A DNA stretch of 64,000 bases from Pseudomonas sp. G2-4 (GTDB lineage Bacteria; Pseudomonadota; Gammaproteobacteria; Pseudomonadales; Pseudomonadaceae). Made by a program: the position numbers and the translations under genes. The stretch's first letter is position 1. Every line of letters starts with the position of its first letter. The stretch is taken from assembly GCF_030064125.1 (NCBI RefSeq), contig NZ_CP125957.1:2666001-2730000 (forward strand). Direction: 5' to 3'. Under the pieces are notes generated by a model that was not told the origin of the DNA, searched no databases, and saw nothing but the letters and a program-made list of their open reading frames with translations. Of the stretch, positions 55,805 to 64,000 are shown one piece after another.

Positions 55805-56011
55805 CTATGATTTTTCGCTGTCGGGATTTCCGGAGGCCGGGATCAAGTCGCGTATCGCATAGAAGCCTTGCACCAGGCGATTCTTGGCGCGGTACTCGCA
55901 GAGCAGCAGCGAGGTTTCGGGCAGCTGGGATATTGACGAAGCATGTTTGACCACCATCGTTTTACCTCCCGAGCGTAAGCGCACCAGTGCCCCGGGTTCG
56001 AATGTGCCCAT
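55805..56011 (-). CDS. YodC-family (DUF2158) small protein
   Basis: A 68-residue protein. The opening FEPGALVRLRSGGKTMVV is typical of DUF2158/YodC-like proteins (E. coli YodC is about 60 residues). Function unknown. GAGGTGA precedes the ATG. It lies 6 bases downstream of the outer-membrane factor gene, so it is probably its operon partner. Confidence 0.72.
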   Translation of the reverse strand: MGTFEPGALVRLRSGGKTMVVKHASSISQLPETSLLLCEYRAKNRLVQGFYAIRDLIPASGNPDSEKS

Positions 56012-56017
56012 TTGCAG

Positions 56018-57442
56018 TCACCTCACAGTCACTTTGTTTGTGCGTTCTACCCAACCCCCGCCCAGGGCCTTGTACAGGCTGACCTCGGCGAGCAGCTGCG
56101 ACAGCCGGTCGGCGATCAGGGTTTGTCGGGCGCTGAACAGCGAGCGTTGGGCATCCAGGAATGTCAGGCTGTTATCCACGCCAATGCGATAGCGCCGCTC
56201 CGCCAGGCGGTAATAGTCCTGGTTGGCCTGTACCAGATCGTGCTGGGCGACCAATTGGTCCTTATAAGTCTTGCGTGCCGCCAGGCCATCGGAAACTTCT
56301 TGGAAGGCGGTCTGGATAGCTTTCTCGTATTGCGATACGCGGATGTCTTTCTGGATTTTCGAATAGTTCAGGCTCGCCCGAAGGCTGCCGGCATTGAAAA
56401 TCGGCAAATTGATCTGTGGTTGAAACACCCAACTGCCCGAACCACCCTTGAACAGCCCAGACAGTTCGCTGCTCGAACTGCCGGCATTGGCCGTCAGGCT
56501 GATGCTCGGGAAGAATGCGGCACGGGCCGCGCCGATGTTGGCATTGGCCGATTGCAACAAGTACTCGGCCTCAAGAATGTCGGGCCGTCGTTGCAACAGG
56601 TCCGAAGGCAGACCGGCAGGTACTTCGGTGAGCAGGTCGGATGCCAGCGGCCGGGCGGGCAGGTCATCCGCGACCGAAGTACCCACCAGCAACGTGAGGC
56701 TGTTGTGGTCCTGGGCGACCTGGCGTTGGAACCTGGCCAAACTGGCCTTGGCGCTTTCCACCGAGGTTCGCGATTGGCTCAGGTCCAGGGCCGAAGCGGT
56801 GCCGACCTGATTGCTGCGTTCGGTCACGCGCAGGCTTTGCTCGTAGGACTGGAGCGTGTCCTGGGTCAGTGCCAACAGTTCCTGATCGGCACGCCAGGTC
56901 AGGTAGGCGCTGGCCACGCTGGCCACCAGGCTCAATTGGGTACTGCGACGGGCTTCTTCGCTGGACAGATAGACCAGGGACGCCTCATCACTGAGGCTGC
57001 GGATCCGCCCGAACAGGTCCAGCTCATAGGCGCTGATTCCCAGCGTTGCCGAGTAAGAGCTGCTGATCGCGGCGTCACCGGTTCCCGACAGGCTGGCCGG
57101 CAGCCGCTGACGCGAACCTGTGCCATTGGCACTGATTGCCGGGTAGAGATCCGCCCGCTGAATCCGATATTGCGCCTGGTAAGCCTCGACATTCAGGGCC
57201 GCTACCCGCAAGTCGCGGTTGTTGGCCAGCGCGCTTTCGATAAGTTGCTGCAGCGCCGGATCCTGGAACAAGTCACGCCAACCCTGTTCGGCGGCGATAG
57301 ACCCCGACAGGGCAGGGGCATAGGCGGACGTCTGTGGGTATTGCCCGGCTATTGGTGCATCGGGGCGTCGGTAGTCCGGGATAAGCGAACAACCGCCGAG
57401 CAGGAATGCCGCGGCCGCCAAGGGGCTCAAGAGTTTATGCAT
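56018..57442 (-). CDS. efflux outer-membrane factor lipoprotein (OprM/NodT family)
   Basis: A 474-residue TolC-type channel with a lipoprotein signal ([12 protein letters not shown], lipid-bearing Cys18). Two tandem repeats of the OEP domain are visible, with DLFGRIRS and the [33 protein letters not shown] signature. Such proteins normally accompany RND or MFS-type pumps, yet no pump or adaptor gene is present beside it. Proximity to an NRPS locus makes export of its product one possibility. Confidence 0.88.
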   Translation of the reverse strand: MHKLLSPLAAAAFLLGGCSLIPDYRRPDAPIAGQYPQTSAYAPALSGSIAAEQGWRDLFQDPALQQLIESALANNRDLRVAALNVEAYQAQYRIQRADLYPAISANGTGSRQRLPASLSGTGDAAISSSYSATLGISAYELDLFGRIRSLSDEASLVYLSSEEARRSTQLSLVASVASAYLTWRADQELLALTQDTLQSYEQSLRVTERSNQVGTASALDLSQSRTSVESAKASLARFQRQVAQDHNSLTLLVGTSVADDLPARPLASDLLTEVPAGLPSDLLQRRPDILEAEYLLQSANANIGAARAAFFPSISLTANAGSSSSELSGLFKGGSGSWVFQPQINLPIFNAGSLRASLNYSKIQKDIRVSQYEKAIQTAFQEVSDGLAARKTYKDQLVAQHDLVQANQDYYRLAERRYRIGVDNSLTFLDAQRSLFSARQTLIADRLSQLLAEVSLYKALGGGWVERTNKVTVR

Positions 57443-57529
57443 CGACCTGTCTCATCGTGATACCTGCTCAGGCCCCGCAGGCGCGGGCAGGCGGGTTCTA
57501 TTGGGACCACACTCGCCCGCAGCGCGCGG

Positions 57530-58357
57530 TCATGATCCGATCATCCATTTCGCCAGCCCATGCCGTCCGCTGACACCCAACTTGGCGGCGGCACGTTTGA
57601 GATAGGTTTCGATGGAGCTGTTCTTGACCCGTAGCTTTTCCGCGATCTCCGGTACGGTGCCTCCGGCCAGCAGCCCCAGGCAGACCTCTTTTTCCCGTAC
57701 CGAAAGCGTCACGTCGCACGGGCTCAATCGCTCATTGAAATCGCGCTGCAACTGGCTTTGTTCAGTGCTATCAAGCGAATGGCTCGTGGCGCTGCCAGGG
57801 TTCTTAAAGCAAGACTGCCGATTGAGGTGCGCGTGTCGCTCTGCCAGCGGCAGCAGCGTCTCGGAGAGGTACTTCAAAAAGGACAGTTCCTGGAGGGAAA
57901 AGTCGCGCTGCCCCTGGGGGCGATGCACCGAGATCACGCAACGACGATTGGCCTTGCATGAGATCAGATAGCATTGATGGGATGTACCCAGGCAGTTGTT
58001 GCCTTTTTCGTCCTGCATCCGGGCGTTCAGATGGATCAGCAAGGCGTCGTCCACCTCCAGCACTCGTTTCACCAAGGGGTGATCGTTGCGCTGTATCGCA
58101 CTGGTAGGGCAGGCGGATTGCAAGTGCGGGTTTCTTTCTGAGCCCGCGTACCCCAGCAGTTGGACATCGAGGACGTCCGATTGGGTGTCGTCCACGGTCC
58201 ATTCACTCAACTCGAGTCGACTGACAGGCACCGATGTTTCGATCATCTGGTGCATGTTGGTCAAGAAGCTCTCGTGCCCGACACTTGAAATCAGCTTTCC
58301 TAGCTCTACGTAGAGGTGCGATTTCTCGGCGCCCTCAATACACGCATGTCGATTCAT
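57530..58357 (-). CDS. LuxR-family (GerE-type HTH) transcriptional regulator
   Basis: A 275-residue regulator with an unassigned N-terminal domain and a C-terminal LuxR HTH (LSVREKEVCLGLLAGGTVPEIAEKLRVKNSSIETYLKRAAAKLG). No receiver or autoinducer-domain signature (W/Y/D pattern) is obvious. ATG at 58357 has AGGA 8 bases upstream. Located between the outer-membrane factor and the NRPS operon; such regulators often control lipopeptide or NRPS clusters in Pseudomonas. Confidence 0.8.
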   Translation of the reverse strand: MNRHACIEGAEKSHLYVELGKLISSVGHESFLTNMHQMIETSVPVSRLELSEWTVDDTQSDVLDVQLLGYAGSERNPHLQSACPTSAIQRNDHPLVKRVLEVDDALLIHLNARMQDEKGNNCLGTSHQCYLISCKANRRCVISVHRPQGQRDFSLQELSFLKYLSETLLPLAERHAHLNRQSCFKNPGSATSHSLDSTEQSQLQRDFNERLSPCDVTLSVREKEVCLGLLAGGTVPEIAEKLRVKNSSIETYLKRAAAKLGVSGRHGLAKWMIGS

Positions 58358-58932
58358 TATGCTTATCCTGCATATGTCGAAAAAGCTCTGCATCGCAGTG
58401 ATCGTTGACGGAAGAAAATCCGACCGCTTCTCAAAATGCTGAAGCCTTTTCTGGATTTGATACCTTGGGGTCAAATATCACCTGTGAATCCATTCACACA
58501 TAAACGGTTCAGCCGGTAGGACTATTAAGCGTTTTAGCGTAGGAAAAGTCTGTAAGGGAAAACAGGGACATTCCGGGTCAATGGGTGGCGCTGCGCTCTG
58601 ATGACGCCTGGCAAAAATACGCATTGAGCGAAAGTCTGCTCCTCGATCGGTGAGCGCATCGAGGGAGTTTTCTTAGGCTTTCGTATTGATATATTCATTT
58701 TTAAATTAATGACTTAGATCGTTCTCTGCACCTGAAAAAGGCGCCCGTCATCTGTATGTTTACAATCTTGCAGGTGGGAATAATCTGGCAGAAATGCCCG
58801 AAATCCAGACTTCCGATTATGGCGGAGGATTCGGATTTCTTCGATTTTCGTTTATAAATATGTCGTTTTTTGTCTGTGTGGAAGTCGTTTTTTGTCATTG
58901 ACGCATGTCGGTGATGTGATTCGTGTGACGTC
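58358..58932. other. AT-rich intergenic region with a 13-bp direct repeat
   Basis: 575 bases with no convincing gene. It covers the promoter of the LuxR-type gene and the 3' end of the monooxygenase operon. The part from about 58680 to 58900 is markedly AT-rich. GTCGTTTTTTGTC occurs twice (58862-58874, 58884-58896), 22 bases apart. Confidence 0.55.
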
Positions 58933-60093
58933 TTATGCGCAGGGCTTGAACGACAGGATGTCGATGTTCTTTTTACGCAGGCTGCTTTGCGGGGTCAGGC
59001 GGAAATACCATTCCCGGAGCCAGCAGGCGAGTGTCGACTCGGCCTGTTCGATGCCGCTCATGAAGCGGGCGGCATTGACGATCCCATTGGCCCGGGGGTG
59101 TCGATACGCCTGGTAATTTGCCAGCGCGGTGCGCAGGTCTGGCATATGGGCCAAGCGGTCGGCCAGCACCACGGCATCTTCAATCGCCTGCGCCGCACCC
59201 TGGCCCAGGCTGGGCAACATGGGATGCGCCGCATCACCCAACAGCGCCACGTGTCCGTCACAGAATTGCTCCACGGGACGGCGATCCCGGGCATGCATTT
59301 TCAACAGCGCGCTGTCGGGGGTGGCCTCGATGGCCGCCAGGACTTCCGGTGCCCAGCCGGCATAGGCGCTGAGCACTTCCTGCTTGCTGATGTTCAAGGC
59401 GGCATCCGCCGCGTTTTCGTGATTGCAGGTTCCCCACCAATACGCTTGGCCGTCCCCCACATCGCAAAGCCCAAAGCGCTTGCCGCGGCCCCAATAATGC
59501 GCCACATAACCTTCGGTCATGACCGGATGGCTGAATGGCGTGACCGCCAGCCAGGCGACATAGCCCGATGGGCGTATTGGCGTCTCGCCCAACATCTGCT
59601 GGCGGATCACTGAGTTCAGGCCATCGGCGCCAATCAGCAGATCCGCCTCGTCGGTGCTGCCATCTTCGAACCGCACCGTCACGCCATCCGGGCGATGGGC
59701 ATACCCCACACACCGCATCCCGGTGGTCAGGGTGTCAGGTGCGAGCTGTTGCGCCAGGGCACGCAGCAGCAGGGGGCGCTGGATATTCACACTGGGGTGG
59801 CCCAACTGTTCACCGATTTCGTGGATCGGCATGCTGGTAATGGGATCGCCATTTTTATCCTTGAAATAAAACGCTCGGATCACCTGGCCCGCCTGTTCCA
59901 CCGGCACATGGGCATCGATCGAATGCAGCGCCGCCATGGCGTTGGCCATGATGGACAAGCCGGTGCCACCGGTACGCAGTGACTGGGCCGCTTCGAAGAC
60001 CTTGACCTGCCAGCCCGCTCGCTGCAGCGCGATGGCCGCGGTCAGTCCGCCGATACCGGCGCCGGCCACAATGGCTTTTCTGGGTTCTGTCAT
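58933..60093 (-). CDS. FAD-dependent monooxygenase (group A flavoprotein; possible ring-expanding tailoring enzyme)
   Basis: A 386-residue flavoprotein with the GxGxxG FAD loop (VAGAGIGGLTAAIALQRAG), a DG motif in LLIGADGLNSVIR and the GD motif in VALLGDAAHPMLPSLGQGAAQAIEDA. It is of the PHBH/UbiH-like type. It lies 86 bases downstream of the NRPS gene on the same strand, so the two form an operon. In brabantamide, legonmycin, pyrrolizixenamide and azetidomonamide pathways an NRPS is paired with such a flavin monooxygenase that performs the Baeyer-Villiger step; that role is inferred here. Confidence 0.8.
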   Translation of the reverse strand: MTEPRKAIVAGAGIGGLTAAIALQRAGWQVKVFEAAQSLRTGGTGLSIMANAMAALHSIDAHVPVEQAGQVIRAFYFKDKNGDPITSMPIHEIGEQLGHPSVNIQRPLLLRALAQQLAPDTLTTGMRCVGYAHRPDGVTVRFEDGSTDEADLLIGADGLNSVIRQQMLGETPIRPSGYVAWLAVTPFSHPVMTEGYVAHYWGRGKRFGLCDVGDGQAYWWGTCNHENAADAALNISKQEVLSAYAGWAPEVLAAIEATPDSALLKMHARDRRPVEQFCDGHVALLGDAAHPMLPSLGQGAAQAIEDAVVLADRLAHMPDLRTALANYQAYRHPRANGIVNAARFMSGIEQAESTLACWLREWYFRLTPQSSLRKKNIDILSFKPCA

Positions 60094-60179
60094 GCTGTTT
60101 CACCTGTATCGAGCCCGGGACGACCGGGCATTTGAGTCAAGCGGGGCCGTCAATCCAGCCCCGCGACCGGCGGTAATGG

Positions 60180-63100
60180 TTAGGCGAATGCCTTCATGGA
60201 TCCGGCGTTCCTGGTCCGGGCCATGTCCATGCGTGACTTGATGAACTCGCCCACCCGCTCGATATGGGGCTCGCGCATCATGGTCAAATGGTCGCCTTCC
60301 ACGGCGACTCGCTGCACGTGGGGCGCAATCGAGCGCCAGCCGCGGTACGGGTCGCGAAAGGCCGTGCCCACCAGTTCATGGGGGGCTTGCAGCACGTCGG
60401 GCAGCTCGACATCCGCCGCGAATAGCGTGATAGGCAAGTCCAGTGGCGGAAAGCGGTAGTCCAGCAACCCTTGCCAGTTGGCATGAAAGACTCGGAACAA
60501 CTGGTCCAGCGTCGCCAGGGTGATGGACTCGTCGAAAATGCCCTGGTCAATGCCGTGCTGCCTGATTGCTTCGAAGGCATGGGCGTCGGCCATGGAGGAG
60601 AAGTCCAGGGCCTGGTAGTCATATTCTTTCTGGCCGTCGCCGCTGAGCAGTTCCCACATGAACCAATTCATGAACTCGCTGCGTTCTATCTGCACCTCGC
60701 CCTGACTGACGCGCACGATGGTGTCCAGCAAAAACACGTTATGCAGACGCCGCCCGCGCCGCTGCAACTCGCTCGCCAGCTCATACGCCACGACGCCGCC
60801 ATAGGACCAGCCACCCACATTCAGAGGTCCTTCGGGCGCTATCTCTTCGATGGCATCGGCGTAACACACCGCTTGGGCCTGCACCGATTGCAACGGCTCA
60901 CGGGCATCCCATGTTCCCGGTGCTTGCAATGCATACAGGTGAACCTGGTCCTTGAGGACGCGCGCCAGTGCCGCATAACACAGTACGTGCCCACCGATGG
61001 GGTGCACGAGGAACAGCATCGGTTTGCGCGGGGCATTTTTGAAGTCCACCAGCGCGCCGGTACCAGGGTGTCCGGCTTCGGTCTGTTGCAGCACCTGGGC
61101 GAACTCGGCAATGGTCGGGGCCTGGATGAAGTCGGACAGCGACGGCTCCAGGCCTTGATGCCTGGCGAGCATGGCCACCAGTTGCACTGCCTTGAGCGAG
61201 TTACCCCCCAGTTCGAAGAAGTTGTCGTAGACGCTGATGTCGTCCATGCCCAGGGTTTCTTGCCAGTAGGCTTGCAACAGATCCTCCATGACATTCCTGG
61301 GCGCGATGAAGGGACGCAGCAACGTCTGTTGGACGTCTACTTTCTGCAATCGCCGACGATCGATCTTGCCGGTGGGGCCAAGCGGTAGCTGGGCAATGCT
61401 GACAAGTGTGTTCGGCACCATGTAGTCGGGCAGCGCCAGGCGCATTTCGGCCTTGAGTTGAGCCAAGTCTGGCGTGCGGCCCGGCATGGGCTGGACGAAG
61501 CCCACCAGATAACGACTGCCATCGGTTGCCGGCTTGTCGATGACCGCCACCTGCTGAATGTCGGCCCTGAACCGGGCGGAGCCGAGCATGGCCACTTCGA
61601 TCTCGCCGAGCTCGACGCGATAGCCGCGGATTTTGACTTGGGCGTCGCTGCGGCCCTGGTACACCAGATCGCCCCAGGGCAGGTAGAAGCCGATATCCCC
61701 GGTTTCATATAAGCGCCGGGTCTGGCCTTCCAGCTGGCGATAGACAAAGCGTTCGTCAGTCAGGTCGGGTTGGTTCCAGTAGCCGTTGGCCAGGCATGCG
61801 CCTTCGATGAACAGGTCGCCCATGACCCCGACCGGGCAGGGGTTGCCCGCCGTATCGAGGACATGCATGCGTACCCCGTCGATGGGCGTGCCGATTGGCG
61901 GCATGCTTGGCCAGGCCGCCGCGGTGCCTTCAAGTTTCAGGCTCGTGACCACGTGCGCTTCGGTGGGGCCATAGTGATTTTCGACCCGGCAGTCGTCGAG
62001 GTGATCAATCAGGTCGCGGATTTCCGCGGTGATTTTCAGCTGCTCGCCTGCCACATTGATCTGGCCTAGCGATACCGGGCGGATGCCCAACTGCATGGCG
62101 ACTTCGGCCAAACCCTGGAAGGCGACGTAGGGCAGGAACAGGCGGTTCACGCCTTGCGCGCAGATGAATTTCAACAACCGGATGAAGTCATAGCGCAGGC
62201 CCTCATCGATCATCACCAGCTCGGCACCGCAAGACAGGGTCGAGAAAATCTCCTGGAACGACACGTCGAACGAAATGGGCGAATATTGCAGCGTTTTCAG
62301 CGCATCCGGGCAGACATCTTGTGCCTGCTGGCGGTTCTGCCAGAGGATCATGTTGGTCAATGCCCGGTGCGGCATGGCCACGCCTTTGGGGCGGCCCGTC
62401 GAGCCGGACGTATAGAGCAGATAGGCGTTATCGTCAGCCACGATGTCTGCGGCGATAGAGGCAACCTGCGCGTGACAGTGCTCAAGGTTGTCGTCGAAAT
62501 CGCCGACCACGCTGTCCCAGTGACGCCTGTCGGCCTGGCCCGCCAGGGTCATCGCCAGGTGCGCAGACGCATCGGCGAACAGCACCAGGCGTGGTTGCGA
62601 GTCTTCGAGAATCAGCTCGATGCGCTCATTCGGGTAGCTCAGGTCAATCGGTACATAGGCGGCGCCGGCCTGTACGACACCGAGCAAGGCAATGATCAGG
62701 TCGGGCGAGCGGGGCATCATGATCGCGACCCGATCGCCCTGGCCGATACCCTGCTGGTGCAGCCAGGTCACCAGTTGTGCGCTGGCATCCCGCAGTTGGC
62801 GGTATGAAAGGCGGGTCTGGTCAAGACTCACGGCGGTCTGCTGGTCATGGCGCGCGAAGCTGTCCAGCAACAAGGCCGACAGATTGTCATGGGGCAATGC
62901 CATGGCTGATCCTGGCGCGGTTCGTTCGAAGCGCGGCAGCCATGCCGGTATGCTGGGTTTGGCGTGGGGGGCGGCGATCATCAGTTCCAGCGTGCGCAAC
63001 AGGTAATCGGCATAGGCTTCAACCTGGCTGGTGGCAACTCGCGCCGTGCAGTAGTCCATCTTCAACATCAGCGAACCATTGCCAGGGTGACGGCCCAGCG

Positions 63101-64000
63101 TGGTCAGCAAGTCATAGTTGCTGGCTTCCGTGGTTTCCCAGTCCGTGAGGATTTCCTCTCCCTTTGCCAGCATGTCCTTGAGGACATAAAAATCGACGTA
63201 ATTGAATACCACGTTCAAGGCGACGTCGGTTTCGCGATGAATCAATGCGAACGGATAACGCCGATGGGCGAACACCTGTTGTTCCTGGGCAATCACCGCC
63301 TGGATGACCGCAAGCCAATCCTGGCCGAGGGTGCTGAAGCGCATGGGGAGGGTATTGAGGAACAAGCCCAGGACCGAGGCAGCATCCTCGAACTCTGGCC
63401 GCCCATGGCTGATCACACCACACAGCACTTCCTTTTGATTGGACATGACGGCTTGGGCGAAACCGTGGGCCGTCAGCAAGACCGCGCGCAACGGCAGGTC
63501 CTGGGCCAGGCAGAACGCTTCGAGTCGGGCCAGGTCCGCTGCGGGCATTTCACGGTAGGCCGAACGGTGGGGCGTCGAGTCCGGGGCAACCGCATGGATC
63601 CAGCTGGTCATGGCGGCGGCGGGTGCGTCGCGCAGGTAGTCGCTCCAGAACTGGCGATGCTCATCCGTTGCCATCGCTTCCTGCTCCAGGATCACGAAAT
63701 CGGCTGGCGTGGTGGTCAGGGCGGGCAGTGCCGGGGGTTCAGGCGCCGAGGTGTAGAGCGTGATCAGGTCGCGCATCAAGGTCGCGACACTCCAGCCGTC
63801 GAGGATCGCATGGTGAAAACTGAACACCAGGTCGATTTCATCCTGCGCGACGAATACGCCGAACTGATACAGCGGCGCCCGCTGCCAGTCTTCGCGGTAA
63901 CGCTTGCGTTCCTCCACATAGCTGCCAATGGCCTCGGCCCGTGCAGCGGGGCTCAGAGAGAGGACATCGATGACCTGCACGGGTGGCTCGACCGTCGAGT
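60180..64000 (-). CDS. non-ribosomal peptide synthetase, terminal C-A-T-TE module (5' end outside window)
   Basis: At least 1273 residues, open to the window edge. Condensation domain with HHAILDG (63795-63815); the ~80 residues normally before this motif are missing, so the gene continues upstream. Adenylation domain (about 62850-61330) with LLYTSGSTGRPKG; reading pocket residues from FDVSFQE, RLFLPY, INVAG and ENHYGPTEAHVV gives D-V-Q-F-N-A-H-V-V-K, a proline-like code. Carrier domain LGGNSLKA with the phosphopantetheine Ser at 61197-61199. Thioesterase with GWSYGG (Ser codon 60804-60806) ends the protein. Followed by the FAD monooxygenase. Confidence 0.92.
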   Translation of the reverse strand, partial: STVEPPVQVIDVLSLSPAARAEAIGSYVEERKRYREDWQRAPLYQFGVFVAQDEIDLVFSFHHAILDGWSVATLMRDLITLYTSAPEPPALPALTTTPADFVILEQEAMATDEHRQFWSDYLRDAPAAAMTSWIHAVAPDSTPHRSAYREMPAADLARLEAFCLAQDLPLRAVLLTAHGFAQAVMSNQKEVLCGVISHGRPEFEDAASVLGLFLNTLPMRFSTLGQDWLAVIQAVIAQEQQVFAHRRYPFALIHRETDVALNVVFNYVDFYVLKDMLAKGEEILTDWETTEASNYDLLTTLGRHPGNGSLMLKMDYCTARVATSQVEAYADYLLRTLELMIAAPHAKPSIPAWLPRFERTAPGSAMALPHDNLSALLLDSFARHDQQTAVSLDQTRLSYRQLRDASAQLVTWLHQQGIGQGDRVAIMMPRSPDLIIALLGVVQAGAAYVPIDLSYPNERIELILEDSQPRLVLFADASAHLAMTLAGQADRRHWDSVVGDFDDNLEHCHAQVASIAADIVADDNAYLLYTSGSTGRPKGVAMPHRALTNMILWQNRQQAQDVCPDALKTLQYSPISFDVSFQEIFSTLSCGAELVMIDEGLRYDFIRLLKFICAQGVNRLFLPYVAFQGLAEVAMQLGIRPVSLGQINVAGEQLKITAEIRDLIDHLDDCRVENHYGPTEAHVVTSLKLEGTAAAWPSMPPIGTPIDGVRMHVLDTAGNPCPVGVMGDLFIEGACLANGYWNQPDLTDERFVYRQLEGQTRRLYETGDIGFYLPWGDLVYQGRSDAQVKIRGYRVELGEIEVAMLGSARFRADIQQVAVIDKPATDGSRYLVGFVQPMPGRTPDLAQLKAEMRLALPDYMVPNTLVSIAQLPLGPTGKIDRRRLQKVDVQQTLLRPFIAPRNVMEDLLQAYWQETLGMDDISVYDNFFELGGNSLKAVQLVAMLARHQGLEPSLSDFIQAPTIAEFAQVLQQTEAGHPGTGALVDFKNAPRKPMLFLVHPIGGHVLCYAALARVLKDQVHLYALQAPGTWDAREPLQSVQAQAVCYADAIEEIAPEGPLNVGGWSYGGVVAYELASELQRRGRRLHNVFLLDTIVRVSQGEVQIERSEFMNWFMWELLSGDGQKEYDYQALDFSSMADAHAFEAIRQHGIDQGIFDESITLATLDQLFRVFHANWQGLLDYRFPPLDLPITLFAADVELPDVLQAPHELVGTAFRDPYRGWRSIAPHVQRVAVEGDHLTMMREPHIERVGEFIKSRMDMARTRNAGSMKAFA

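Noticed and set aside
58701..58898. 65-codon minus-strand frame in the AT-rich island
   Set aside because: Lysine-rich by base composition, no ribosome site, no recognisable family.

Overview
The window looks like a fluorescent Pseudomonas chromosome (P. fluorescens / P. brassicacearum type). Evidence: high G+C coding DNA, at least ten REP/REPIN palindromes of the two families common in that group (GTGGCGAGGGAGC and GTGGGAGCGAGC types), an AlgE/PsmE alginate epimerase, the dimethyl-sulfone (sfn) locus, a soluble Fds formate dehydrogenase and an XylAFGH/XylR cluster. No rRNA, tRNA or CRISPR was seen. One intact IS481-family element is present.

Layout. 1-4940 (+): fdsG(partial)-fdsB-fdsA-fdsD, NAD-dependent molybdenum formate dehydrogenase, closed by a perfect 19-bp inverted-repeat terminator. 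5027-5548 (-): AidA/PixA-type protein. 6095-7153 (-): isochorismatase-family hydrolase plus PchB-like lyase behind a classical attenuator, with a threonine-rich leader peptide and mutually exclusive terminator/antiterminator. 7396-7815 (-): small Pseudomonas protein behind a folded leader RNA with a UUCG tetraloop. 8376-15140: D-xylose uptake and isomerisation genes (xylA-F-G-H, -) divergent from xylR (+). 15417-21594: housekeeping or poorly characterised genes (saccharopine-dehydrogenase-like, DUF393, GNAT, CPBP protease, histidine phosphatase, epimerase, LysR).

21683-32507: organosulfur locus. An SfnC-like flavoprotein diverges from msuE-sfnG-(degenerate AMP-binding protein)-LIV-type ABC transporter (five genes), and sfnR (sigma-54 activator) closes it. 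The divergent intergenic region has a -24/-12 promoter for each direction around an array of CTGTYG/CRACAG half-sites, so SfnR plausibly drives both arms.

32829-39126: NylB-like serine hydrolase, outer-membrane porin, PotF-like binding protein, TetR regulator and GABA-type permease, which together look like an amide/amine scavenging cluster.

39483-51814: a type I secretion system (ABC, HlyD, TolC) convergent with a 1871-aa PsmE-like bifunctional mannuronan C5-epimerase / alginate de-acetylase with RTX repeats, its likely cargo. Between them lies a 271-bp inverted repeat, one arm of which is interrupted by the 1303-bp IS481 element with a visible 5-bp target duplication.

52232-55530: CopD-like membrane protein, a HemN paralogue without its radical-SAM cysteines, and an intact HemN. 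55805-58357: YodC-like protein, an OprM/NodT-type outer-membrane factor without a pump, and a LuxR regulator. 58933-64000 (-): FAD monooxygenase and the terminal C-A-T-TE module of an NRPS running off the window. The adenylation code I read is proline-like, and NRPS plus FAD monooxygenase matches the brabantamide / pyrrolizidine (PxaA-PxaB, LgnB-LgnC, AzeB-AzeC) type of pathway.
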